DNA of 56,230 bases. It comes from Calothrix sp. CSU_2_0. Lineage in GTDB: Bacteria > Cyanobacteriota > Cyanobacteriia > Cyanobacteriales > Nostocaceae. Below, in pieces: positions 8,369 to 18,495 of the stretch (its first letter is position 1; every line of letters begins with the position of its first letter). Location of the stretch: assembly GCA_012034595.1 (NCBI GenBank), contig JAAUPE010000032.1, positions 1 to 56,230 of the forward strand. The letters run 5' to 3'. The position numbers and the translations under genes were made by a program. Under the pieces are notes generated by a model. That model saw nothing but the letters and a program-made list of their open reading frames with translations. It ran no database searches and had not been told where the DNA came from.

Positions 8369-11044
8369 ATGCAAGTTGCTAATCAAGTCACTAACATCGA
8401 AGAATTGGAAGTTCTTGTTCAACTGGTCAAAACGGCACAAGAGAAATACTCAACATTTTCACAACAGCAAGTCGATTTAATATTTCAAAGAGCAGCATTA
8501 GCAGCGAATACAGAACGCATACCCTTAGCAAAATTAGCGGTGACGGAAACAGGTATGGGTATTGTCGAAGATAAAGTAATTAAAAACCACTTTGCTTCCG
8601 AATTTATCTACAACAAATATAAACATGAAAAAACTTGTGGTGTTCTTGAGTCCGATAAATCCTTTGGTATCCAAAAAATCGCCGAGCCTGTTGGTATTAT
8701 CGCAGGTATTGTGCCGGTAACTAATCCGACTTCGACAACTATTTTTAAAACATTAATCGCTCTCAAAACACGCAATGCGATAATTCTTTCACCCCATCCT
8801 AAAGCGAAGAAAGCAACCATCGCAGCGGCTAGAATTGTTTTAGAAGCAGCAGTTGCAGCAGGTGCTCCAGAGAATATTATCGCTTGGATTGATGAACCAA
8901 CAGTAGAATTATCGAAAGCTTTAATGCAGCATCCAGATGTGAAATTGATCTTAGCAACTGGTGGACCTGGAATGGTAAGAGCCGCTTACTCATCGGGGCA
9001 TCCTTCCTTGGGTGTTGGTGCGGGTAATACTCCAGCTGTTATTGATGCGGATGCTGATATTCAAACAGCTGTTAGTTCGATTTTAATTAGTAAAACCTTC
9101 GATAATGGCATGATTTGCGCTTCGGAACAATCTGTTATTATTGTTGATGAAATTTACGAGCAAGTCAAACAGGAATTTATTTGTCGTGGTGCCTATTTTG
9201 TTAGTGGTGAAGAAAAAGATAAACTTGGTAATTTGATTTTGAAAGATGGGCGATTAAATCCTGCGATTGTTGGACAATCGGTGGAAAGTCTGGCAAAACT
9301 CGCACAAATCGAGCTAGAACACGAAATACATGGTTGTGGTTGTGATACCTATTGCCCTTTACCTAGTAGCTATAAAGTCTTAATCGCTGAGGTTGAAAAT
9401 ATTGATGTTTGTGAACCTTTTGCATATGAGAAACTATCGCCAATTTTAGCGATGTATCGCGTTGCAAATTTCCATGAAGCGGTAGAAAAAGCCGAAAAGT
9501 TAATCCAATTTGGTGGTTCTGGACATACGGCGGTACTGTATACGAATCCAGCAAATCTTGAAGGTATCGCCTATTTTAAAAACATTGTAAAAACCGGAAG
9601 AATTCTAATTAATACCCCTTCGTCACAAGGCGCGATCGGCGATTTATATAACTTTAAACTAGACCCTTCTCTGACATTAGGTTGTGGAACTTGGGGTGGT
9701 AATACTATTTCTGATAACGTGACACCACATCATTTATTAAATATTAAAACAGTATCGGAACGAAGAGAAAATATGCTCTGGTTCCGCGTTCCTCCTAAAA
9801 TTTACTTCAAGTCCGGTTCCATGCCTGTAGCTTTACGAGAATTAGCAGGAAAAAAACGAGCTTTTATAGTCACCGACAAGCCATTATTTGATTTAGGATT
9901 AGTGGATAAAGTCACAGCGATTTTAGAGGATATTGAAGTAAAATACGACATATTTCACGATGTCGAGCCAGACCCAACACTTACAAACGTCAACCAAGGT
10001 CTAGCTCTACTACGAAATTATCAACCAGATGTCATCATTGCCATTGGTGGAGGTTCACCTATGGATGCTGCCAAAGTTATGTGGTTGATGTATGAGCATC
10101 CAGAGGTGGAATTTGAAGGGTTAGCGATGCGATTTATGGATATCCGCAAACGGGTATATAAACTACCACCGTTAGGGCAAAAAGCAATGATGGTCGCCAT
10201 TCCCACAACATCAGGTACAGGTTCGGAAGTTACGCCTTTTGCTGTTGTTACTGACAATAGGGTGGGAGTGAAATACCCCTTAGCAGATTATTCACTAACA
10301 CCAAACATGGCTATCGCTGACCCTGAGTTAGTGCTGAATATGCCAAAAAACTAACTGCCTACGGTGGAATTGATGCATTAACCCATGCGATCGAATCCTA
10401 CGTCTCTGTAATGGCAAGTGATTTTACCGATGGGTTAGCATTACAAGCAATTGTCTTATTGTTTAAATATTTACCAAAAGCCTACGAACAAGGAGCCAAG
10501 TGTCCCGAAGCGCGAGAGAAAGTACACTACGCCGCAACGATTGCAGGGATGGCATTTGCCAACGCTTTCTTAGGTATATGTCACTCAATGGCGCATAAAC
10601 TCGGTGCAACCTTCCACATACCCCATGGGCTAGCAAATGCATTAATGATATCCCACGTAATTCGTTACAACGCCACCGATATACCCCTTCAAACAAGCTA
10701 TTTTCCCTCAATACAAATACCCTCATGCTAAAGAACGTTATGCCCAAATCGCCGACCATTTAAATTTAGGAGGCAATACACCCGACGAAAAAGTTGAACT
10801 GCTAGTATCCGCAATTGAAAATCTCAAACATCAACTTGATATACCCAGCACCATCAAAGAATCATTAGGCGATGAAGAGAAGGAATTCTATACCAAAGTC
10901 GAATGCATGGCAGAACAAGCATTCGACGACCAATGCACAGGTGCAAACCCTCGCTATCCCCTAATGAGCGACTTGAAAGAGTTATACATCCTTGCCTACT
11001 GCGGTTGCCGTACTGATGCTGCGCTGTATCATGTAGAACCTTAA
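8369..11044 (+). CDS. adhE: bifunctional acetaldehyde-CoA/alcohol dehydrogenase (two frameshifts)
   Basis: AdhE reduces acetyl-CoA to acetaldehyde and then ethanol with two NADH. The N-terminal aldehyde dehydrogenase domain has its catalytic Cys at 250 (NGMICASEQS); the C-terminal iron-dependent alcohol dehydrogenase has GGGSPMDAAK, GIDALTHAIESYVS and the metal-site histidines of ICHSMAHKLGATFHIPHG. Read as one gene it is 891 residues, the length of E. coli AdhE. Two single-base lesions split it. At 10345-10350 an A-run is one short (PKK-LTAYGG becomes PKN-stop at 10352). At 10684-10687 a C-run is one long, ending the frame at 10731 although the protein continues in the next frame to 11044. 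Conservation is perfect on both sides. The first site is also an in-phase A AAA AAC heptamer. Most likely sequencing errors; a decayed gene or recoding are alternatives. Confidence 0.9.
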
Positions 11045-11251
11045 TTTCCCAGCAGTCATAGCAACTCTTGGTAGCTTCACTTACGCCAATAAGAGCGGGA
11101 CGAAAATGGTTTGCGTAACCTCTCCCACACTTCGTAGTTTGCCCGGAGAAGGCTTGTGAGAACACCGTTGGTCTTATCGTTAACGGGGAAGGAGGGTGGG
11201 GTTCTTAATTTTAAGTCACTCCAATTTACTAACCAATCCCAACATAAAACT

Positions 11252-14010
11252 ATGCAAAGCCCCATTCCAATCACTTCAGATCGCGCTTATGATATTCTCC
11301 GTTCCGCATATCAACCCCTAGACGCAATATTTGCTCCCAAAACCATTGCTGTCATTGGTGCTAGCGAAAAAGAACATAGTGTCGGGCGTACCTTACTGTG
11401 GAATTTAGTGACGAATCCATTTGGGGGAACGGTATTTCCTGTTAATCCTCAACATAGCAGCACTCTTGGCATTAAAACTTATCCCAACGTTACCGCAGTT
11501 CCCGAAGCGATAGATTTAGCCATCATCGCTACTCCTGCTGCCACTGTTAATGGCATTATTGCCGAATGTATCGCCGCAGGTGTCAGGGGAGCAATAGTTA
11601 TTTCGGCTGGGTTTAAAGAAACAGGAGCATCGGGGGCAGAATTAGAACAACAAATTTTAGAACAAATCCGTCGCAGCAAAATGCGATTGATTGGTCCCAA
11701 CTGCTTGGGTGTAATCAATCCCCATACTGGCTTAAATGCTACCTTTGCCAGTAGTATGGCACTTCCTGGGAAAGTCGGATTTATCAGCCAAAGTGGGGCA
11801 TTGTGTACTGCGATTTTAGACTGGAGTTTCCATGAAAATGTAGGGTTTAGCTCTTTTATCTCCATTGGTTCAATGCTTGATGTGGGTTGGGGAGATTTGA
11901 TTTACTACCTTGGCGGTGACTCTTGTACAGAGAGTATTATTATTTATATGGAATCGATTGGCGATGCCCGTTCCTTTTTGTCAGCAGCACGAGAGGTTGC
12001 CCTTACCAAGCCCATAATTGTTATCAAAGCTGGGCGCACAGAAATGGCTGCACAAGCTGCAGTGTCTCATACTGGAACCTTAGCTGGAAGCGATGCGGCT
12101 TTTGATGCGGCATTGCGACGTTGTGGGGTGTTGCGAGTAAATCACATCTCTGAGTTATTCGAGATGGCAGAAGTTTTAGCAAAACAACCACGTCCAAAAG
12201 GTAAAAGATTAACTATTATTACCAATGCTGGAGGACCAGGGGTATTAGCAACGGACGCATTGATTCGTGATGGAGGTGAATTGGCTCGATTATCGCCCCA
12301 AACCCATGATGCCTTGAATCAATTATTACCTTCTTGTGGTAATCACAACAATCCAATCGATATACTAGGCGATGCCGATCCAAAACGTTATGCAGAGGCA
12401 ATAGAAATTGCAGCCGCAGACCCAAATACTGATGGAATACTTGTGATATTAACTCCACAAGCGATGACTAACCCAACAGCAACTGCGAACTTACTCAAAC
12501 CTTATGCCAAAATTGGGAAACCCGTTTTAGCAAGTTGGATGGGGGATACAGACATCGAAGCCGGAGCTGAAATTCTCAATCAAGCTTCGATTCCTACTTT
12601 TCCTTACCCTGATACTGCTGCCCATATTTTCAACTATATGTGGCGTTATACATATAACTTACAAGCTTTATACGAAACACCTATTTTAGCCAATAGCGGT
12701 AATCGCGATCGCGCCACTGCTTGTGCCATAATTCAACAAGTACGGCAAGCTGGTAGAACTCTATTAACGGAAGTTGAGTCCAAGCAGGTTTTAGGAGCTT
12801 ATCAAATCCCCACCGTGGAAACAAGGGTGGCAAAAAGTATTGAAGAGGCGGTTCAAATCGCAGGAGAAATTGGCTTTCCCGTTGTCGCCAAGTTATTTTC
12901 AGAAACTATCACCCATAAAACCGATGTTGATGGAGTACATTTGAATTTATGCTGTGGCGATGCCGTAAGACAAGCCTACGAACGAATTCAATCTTCTGCT
13001 ACCAAGTTTCTCGGAGCCAATCATTTTGCTGGGGTTGCTATTCAACCAATGGTCGATTTAAGCAAGGGCTACGAATTAATATTAGGTAGCAGTATTGATT
13101 CTCAATTTGGTCCAGTCTTGTTGTTTGGTACTGGAGGACAATTAGTTGAAGTCTTTGAGGATACAGCATTGGGGCTTCCTCCACTCAATACTACCCTCGC
13201 ACGGCGAATGATGGAACAAACCCGTATTTATAAGGCACTACAGGGTGTAAGAGGTAGAAAATCAGTAAATTTAGAAGCTTTAGAGCAACTTCTCGTGAGT
13301 TTTAGTCAATTGGTCGTTGAAGTACCAGAAATTAAGGAAATAGATATTAATCCATTGTTTGTTAAACCAGGAAGCGATAAAAATTCCTTAATCACCCTTG
13401 ATGCGCGAGTTGTTCTCCATAGCTCAGATGTTACAGCTTCGGAGCTACCAAACCAGCGATTCGTCCCTATCCTATGCAATATGTTTCACCTTGGAAAATG
13501 CTCAATGGGATGGAAGTTACGATACGTCCCATTCGTCCAGAAGATGAACCTTTAATGATTCAATTCCATAAAACCTTATCGGAAGAAAGCGTTTATTTTC
13601 GATATTTCCATCTCATCAAATACAGCCAACGTGTTACCCACGAGCGACTGATACGACTATGCTTTATTGACTACGACCGGGAAATGGCTTTGGTTGTTGA
13701 TTATCATAATCCAAATACCGAACAGCATGAAATTTTAGCTGTCGGCAGATTGAGTAAACTGCACGGCACCCAAGAAGCAGAATTTGCGATGATAGTTAGC
13801 GACTATTGTCAATGTCAAGGATTAGGAACTGAATTATTAAGGCGATTGTTACAGTTGGGGCACGATGAGCATTTAACTCGAATTAGTGCAGACATTTTGG
13901 CAGAAAATACCGGAATGCAACATGTTTGCAGTAAATTTGGTTTCCAGATCGATCGCACAGATGATGTTTCTGTTTTGAAAGTAGGAATTGATTGTAAACA
14001 GCAGTTTTAA
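11252..14010 (+). CDS. ADP-forming acetyl-CoA synthetase fused to a GNAT acetyltransferase (one frameshift)
   Basis: An NDP-forming acyl-CoA synthetase with alpha (CoA-binding Rossmann; [20 protein letters not shown]), phosphohistidine and ATP-grasp beta parts, followed by a GNAT domain ([29 protein letters not shown]). One C appears to be missing at ~13453. Adding it turns the wrong tail QRFVPIL into PAIRPYP and joins the halves into 919 residues, the size of the Pat/ACD-GNAT fusions. His273 in [10 protein letters not shown], the phosphorylated His of true ADP-forming enzymes, is present; E. coli Pat lacks it. So acetate plus ATP formation from acetyl-CoA is plausible, with lysine acetylation by the GNAT part. 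Start chosen at [16 protein letters not shown]; an in-frame ATG at 11156 adds 32 unconserved residues. It completes the fermentation set. Confidence 0.88.
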
Positions 14011-14370
14011 ATCGTATCGGGTGTGCATCGCGTGAGTGGTGATTTGCCAACCCTAGATGCGAAAAAAGAGAGGTTAATAAATTATGTTAAAAAATAAATA
14101 TGTGTTTTAGTTTTGCTTCCCTTACTATCATAAGTAGTTGTGCAAAATTAATTTCTCATTCCGGAAACTTGAAATCCTTGCGATTGCTTCGTTCCTCGCA
14201 ATGACAATATGTAATTAATTTTGCCTAATCACTTAGAAAAATGATAATATATTTATCCACTATAATGCTAGGGCGTGTCATCAGTAATATCTGGATTCTT
14301 TTATGACTTGAAAATACCCTTTTCCTCTGTATAATTTACGTCATTGCCCACTTACAAAAGCAGGTTGAAA
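14011..14370. other. intergenic region with a dispersed repeat
   Basis: 360 nt without a gene. It holds a copy (14176-14205) of the CCTTGCGATTGC...CGCAATGAC repeat; an inverse-oriented relative is at 50242-50278. Both are flanked by AATTAATTTT. No clear terminator was seen. Confidence 0.6.
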
Positions 14371-14583
14371 ATGTTCCTTAGTGAATTAACACCCATATTT
14401 AAGCAATTTACTCAAAGCCCAGTATCTTTTATGGGTGGTTTTGTTTCTGGTGTACTGAGATTGAATCTTGCTGATGACCCAGTCAAAAGCTGGTTGAATC
14501 AACAACTTGGTACAACTTCTTACAATAGCTCTGATGTCCAGAATGGTAGAGCATCTGGTCCTCAATCTATCTCGATCGATTAG
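14371..14583 (+). CDS. small conserved cyanobacterial protein, 70 residues
   Basis: MFLSELTPIFKQFTQSPVSF, then MGGFVSGVLRLNLADDPVKS. This small-protein pattern is familiar from cyanobacterial genomes: an amphipathic start, a glycine-rich membrane-like helix (F-x-GGF-x-SG-x-LRLNL) and an invariant-looking DDPVKSWL segment. The start at 14371 is chosen over 14344 because the protein character begins there. The last ~20 residues are low-complexity and variable. The helix is too short and polar-flanked to call it transmembrane with certainty. Function unknown; it stands alone between repeat-filled spacers. Confidence 0.65.
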   Translation: MFLSELTPIFKQFTQSPVSFMGGFVSGVLRLNLADDPVKSWLNQQLGTTSYNSSDVQNGRASGPQSISID

Positions 14584-14985
14584 CCAAAACCTCACCCTGT
14601 GAACCTCAATTGGTCAAACAATTTTGGATTTTGGATTTTGGATTTTAGATTAACGGGTTCGGTTTCCGTACCGTCAAACTTTTCAAGACGGATTTTGGAT
14701 TTATTCTCGCGTTTTAATTCGGGGGCTTGAGACCTGTTTAGATTTTACCTAACAGAATCCTCAATTCCATTTTCTAAAATCTAAAATCTAAAATTCGGTC
14801 ACCAGAGTGAAGTTTAACTTATCGCATCACCCATTTGGGTGAACCAGCAGGAGGAAGGCAATTGAGTATTGATGCTATATATTTGCAGTGTAATGTTTGC
14901 GAAAAATGAGTATTAGTTCAGATAATCTCGCGAAAAGCAGGTTATCGCAGCAGACATTGTTTACCCTCATCAAGAGGATTATACT
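14584..14985. other. intergenic region with heptameric tandem repeats
   Basis: 402 nt. A TTTTGGA-type short tandem repeat runs from ~14622 to 14651, and its reverse-complement type (AAAATCT units) lies at ~14776-14796. The two arms could pair. This repeat class is typical of heterocystous cyanobacteria. The short frame at 14897 overlaps the next gene's leader and is not supported. Confidence 0.55.
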
Positions 14986-15342
14986 ATGGCTTCAATACGT
15001 GAAATTGTCCGCAGCGCGATCGCATCTGGTTATATTAGCAATGCCGGAATTCAGCTATTGCGAGATTTACTCAAGTTCGATTATGAGCCAGAAGATATTG
15101 AAGCTTTGATGCGACTTAACCAAGCTGTGGTTACGGGAAGGGTTCGACAAGTTGCAAATGAATCGCATAAATCTAGTTTTAAACCGACTCGTCGTGGCAT
15201 AGTCAAAATGAAGTTGGTCTGTCAAACTACATTTGCAGCTGTCATTGTGGGGACAATTGTTTTTGCAATCCCAAAAAATTCCCAGCAAGCAGTTTTCAAT
15301 AACGACGTAAATACTATGGAAATAGATATTTGGCAAAAATGA
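14986..15342 (+). CDS. hypothetical protein with C-terminal membrane helix, 118 residues
   Basis: Starts at 14986 with AAGAGGA 9 nt upstream. The N-terminal ~55 residues (IREIVRSAIASGYISNAGIQ, then DYEPEDIEALMRLNQAV) form a compact helical domain of a type common in small cyanobacterial proteins. A basic linker (HKSSFKPTRRGIVKMK) leads to one hydrophobic segment (TTFAAVIVGTIVFAI) near 80-96. The topology looks like a cytoplasmic helical head on a membrane anchor, with a short C-terminal tail outside. Function unknown. It ends just before a strong palindromic hairpin shared with the convergent aminopeptidase gene. Confidence 0.6.
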   Translation: MASIREIVRSAIASGYISNAGIQLLRDLLKFDYEPEDIEALMRLNQAVVTGRVRQVANESHKSSFKPTRRGIVKMKLVCQTTFAAVIVGTIVFAIPKNSQQAVFNNDVNTMEIDIWQK

Positions 15343-15351
15343 TATACAAAG

Positions 15352-15376
15352 AGAGACGTTGCACTGCAACGTCTCT
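15352..15376. terminator. REP-type perfect palindrome, likely bidirectional terminator
   Basis: AGAGACGTTGCA (15352-15363), one unpaired C, then TGCAACGTCTCT (15365-15376): a perfect 12-bp stem between two convergent genes. It belongs to a GTAGAGACG...CGTCTCTAC palindrome family also at 23092, 23191, 41161 and 47196. Confidence 0.7.
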
Positions 15377-15383
15377 ACATCTG

Positions 15384-17954
15384 TTAATTTTTATTCTCTG
15401 ATTTTGCTTCCAAATTTTCTAAACGACTCCGTAATTCTTTATTTTGCTGCTTTAGCTGTTCTAATTCATCGCGCATTTGGCTTAACGCTTTATCGGAGCC
15501 AATTTTTTTCTGCACAGAAGCTATTTCCTCATCGGCAAACCGTCGTACCCTACCATCGGGGGTTTGACTAGCAAGATTTTGTAAAATTGCGATCGCTTTG
15601 GGGGTTTCCATTTGCCCTAAAGCAACTACCACTGCAACTTGGGTTAAGAAAAAGCCTTCTTTTGCCAGTTCTTTTAATCGCTCTAATATTCGTTCCAAGT
15701 TAGTTGCAGTTTGACCTGGGGAAATTCGCCCTAATGCACGAATTGCAGTTAAACGCAACGGTTGGGGGACACCAATTTTAGTATATTGAAGTACCAAATC
15801 TAGTGCTGCTTCTGAAGTTTTGAGTTCAGCAAGTCCTCCGATTGCCCCGCTACGAATCACCTCATTCCAACCAGCTTTTTCTTCCAAAACTGATTTTAAG
15901 AGCTTAATCGCTTTTTCTTCCTTGGGTTTGTCGTCACCAGTTCCGGCTGAAACTGCACCAAGACTACGACATGCAGCAGCTTCCACATAATAACTGCGAT
16001 CGCTTTGTTGAATGACTTCTTTTAAGGCTTTGTAGCTGTCACTAGTCTTGATTTTTGCCATTGCTTCGACAACTGCCCGTCTGACAAAAGCACTTTCATC
16101 TTTCAATCCGGGAATTAACGCGGCAAAGTTCTGTTCTAAGTTGATTGCGGCGATTTGCTTGGCAATTTCGACACGTACACCCCAAAATTTATCTTTGGTC
16201 AAAGCTGTGGCAAGTGCCTTTAATGCTTCCAATCCTCCTTTTTTCGCCAATGCGGATGCTGCGTAAATCCGGGAAATGGGGTGTGGATCGAATTCTAATT
16301 GCGCTTTTAATTCTGGCACAGGATACTCTAGCGCCACAGTTTTTAGGTAATGATTGCCAACATCAAAGCTGATAAATAGGGGCTTTTCTGGAAGTGGGAA
16401 ATAGAAACTTTGTTCGGCTTCGTGGATACGAACAGTATATGTTGCCTCTGTATTTTCCCCATCTTTATAACCAAATCTAATCGGAATTCGCAAGTCGAAC
16501 AAATCAGGTTGAGACTGTTTTACAGTCACCTTTGCCAGTTGAGAATCCCCATCCCAAGCATAACTAACCTGGTAGTCAGGATGTCCTCCGCGATACACAT
16601 ACTGGTCAAACAAAGCCATCAAATTGCGACCAGTAGCTTTTTCGATCGCCCTTAATAAATCTACCGTTTCCACAGTACTGTGGGCATTATCCCGGACAAA
16701 AGTTTGGATTGCCTGCCAAAATAAATCCTCACCCAATTCAGCCCGAATCATGTGATAGACACAAGCACCCTTTTCGTAAATGTGGCGATCATATAATTCA
16801 ATTGCTTCGCGGTACACATGCGTCACCATTGGACGACGGTAACGTTCGGCATCTTCCGCAAGATAACCCCGCGCATCCTGTAACCTGTAATACGCAGCTT
16901 CATCAACCCCATACTCATTTTCCGTCCACATGGTTTCCGAGTATGTTGCCATTCCTTCCTTAATCCAAGCGTGAGACCAATGTTTAATCACCACCAAATC
17001 GCCAAACCATTGATGTGCGAGTTCGTGGACGACTAAACTTTCGGTGTTGCGGTTATCGATCGCAGCTTTTTCATCGAGCAAACATCGATCCGTTAACACC
17101 GTAGTTGAGGTGTTTTCCATCCCCCCAAAAATGAAATCATCGACGCAAACTTGGGCATATTTGGGAAAAGGATAGATATAACCGTATTTTTCGCTCAAAA
17201 ACTCCATCATGCGGGGAGTTTTACCCATACTCCGCTTCGCTTCTTCCTCCCGTCCTTTTTCGACGTAATAGGTGACAGCTTTACCATTCCACTCATCGCG
17301 AATCTCGGCAAAGTCACCCACTGCCAGCGTCATTAAATAGGTGGGATGGATTTCTTTTTGTAACCAATGGAAAGTTTTGTAGTTGCCATTACTCTTAGTG
17401 TCGATTAATTCACCATTAGAGATAGCAACATAAGCTTTGGGAACACGAACCTTGATTTCACTCGTTGATAATTGTCCGGGATAATCGAAACAGGGAAACC
17501 AAAAACGCGAATCCTCATCTTCACCCTGCGTCCAAACTTGTGTCGGTTTGTCGGGATAATGCTTTTCGGGTTGGATAAAATAGATACCGCGCTGGGGATT
17601 TGCCCTTGAATATGCGATCGCAATTTTGATTGACTGATTAACCTTTGTCGGCGAGTCTAATTTGATGTGGAGTTGTTCACCGTCGTAATCAAAATCTTGC
17701 TCCACAGTATCGACAGCTACATGCTTAATCTCAAGGTTAATTGCATCTAGAGTTAAGCGATCGATACCATTACGAATTGGTTTGAGAGCGATCGTACAAG
17801 TACCTTGATAACTTTGTGTCTCAATATCAAGACTAATATCGAGAAATATATGCTCTACCTGTCCGGGACGATCGGGATTGTAGTGCGGTTTTGCACCTGG
17901 TAACTCGAACGATTTATGACGATGATTTTCTGTATCAAAATAAAACTGCGACAT
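15384..17954 (-). CDS. M1 family metallo-aminopeptidase with HEAT-repeat C-terminus
   Basis: A zinc aminopeptidase of 856 residues. The M1 catalytic set is complete: GGMENTST at ~277 (substrate N-terminus binding) and HELAHQWFGDL with zinc histidines 310 and 314 and catalytic Glu311, plus the third zinc ligand Glu at ~333 (WIKEGMATYSE). An N-terminal beta domain precedes it. The last ~270 residues are not the usual helical ERAP-type cap but tandem HEAT-like repeats (LKALATALTKDKFWGVRVEI, ALIPGLKDESAFVRRAVVEA, and so on), ending in a charged coiled coil (DELEQLKQQNKELRSRLENL). No signal peptide, so it is probably cytoplasmic, in peptide turnover. Cyanobacterial M1 proteins with HEAT tails are a known arrangement. 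Confidence 0.93.
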   Translation of the reverse strand: MSQFYFDTENHRHKSFELPGAKPHYNPDRPGQVEHIFLDISLDIETQSYQGTCTIALKPIRNGIDRLTLDAINLEIKHVAVDTVEQDFDYDGEQLHIKLDSPTKVNQSIKIAIAYSRANPQRGIYFIQPEKHYPDKPTQVWTQGEDEDSRFWFPCFDYPGQLSTSEIKVRVPKAYVAISNGELIDTKSNGNYKTFHWLQKEIHPTYLMTLAVGDFAEIRDEWNGKAVTYYVEKGREEEAKRSMGKTPRMMEFLSEKYGYIYPFPKYAQVCVDDFIFGGMENTSTTVLTDRCLLDEKAAIDNRNTESLVVHELAHQWFGDLVVIKHWSHAWIKEGMATYSETMWTENEYGVDEAAYYRLQDARGYLAEDAERYRRPMVTHVYREAIELYDRHIYEKGACVYHMIRAELGEDLFWQAIQTFVRDNAHSTVETVDLLRAIEKATGRNLMALFDQYVYRGGHPDYQVSYAWDGDSQLAKVTVKQSQPDLFDLRIPIRFGYKDGENTEATYTVRIHEAEQSFYFPLPEKPLFISFDVGNHYLKTVALEYPVPELKAQLEFDPHPISRIYAASALAKKGGLEALKALATALTKDKFWGVRVEIAKQIAAINLEQNFAALIPGLKDESAFVRRAVVEAMAKIKTSDSYKALKEVIQQSDRSYYVEAAACRSLGAVSAGTGDDKPKEEKAIKLLKSVLEEKAGWNEVIRSGAIGGLAELKTSEAALDLVLQYTKIGVPQPLRLTAIRALGRISPGQTATNLERILERLKELAKEGFFLTQVAVVVALGQMETPKAIAILQNLASQTPDGRVRRFADEEIASVQKKIGSDKALSQMRDELEQLKQQNKELRSRLENLEAKSENKN

Positions 17955-18495
17955 CGACGTTAACTGACCTTATAATCCTGAAAACTTTATTGAAACTAGA
18001 TTTAGTCAACAGAGACAGTTACAACTGTTATGAAACCAATTGGTTTTTAACTATGGTTGTTTGGTTACTGGCAATGGGAGCTATTAGTTCTATTGTATCT
18101 GTCCTATATCTGGAACAATAGGTGGGAAAGAATAATCTAGGGAGAATTTCTTTGTTTGCCAAAAAATAAGGACAAATCCAGAAACAATCCCAACCATCAA
18201 TACCCTCAATGCAGTGAGCAAAAATACTCCCAAGCACTTGTATAACTTAGAATATCTTGTTTGTATTCGGTTTTACATTGTTTATTAAAAAACAACGACA
18301 TTACATTTACGGATTCGCTCCTTATACTGCTGAAGTAATACTTTGGAGCTGTTGTTTAGTCTGTTCGTTTGCAAGATTACTAATTTTATCAGTAATTACC
18401 GATAAATTAGTGGGGTTTATAGATTAATCCGAAAACCCCCCAATGACGCTTTCGTTTTTACAGATGACAATTTGACAAAATGAGGATACAGAAAA
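17955..18495. other. intergenic region, possible 22-residue membrane peptide
   Basis: 541 nt between divergent genes. The only coding hint is ATG at 18053 to TAG at 18121, a 22-residue hydrophobic peptide (MVVWLLAMGAISSIVSVLYL) with no ribosome-binding site. It is the size of small photosynthetic or NDH membrane subunits but matches none that I can name. An AGGA 10 nt before 18496 serves the next gene. Confidence 0.35.

Noticed and set aside
18053-18121. 22-residue hydrophobic peptide as a photosystem or NDH small subunit
   Set aside because: It matches no small subunit I know and has no ribosome-binding site; kept only as a note under the intergenic entry.
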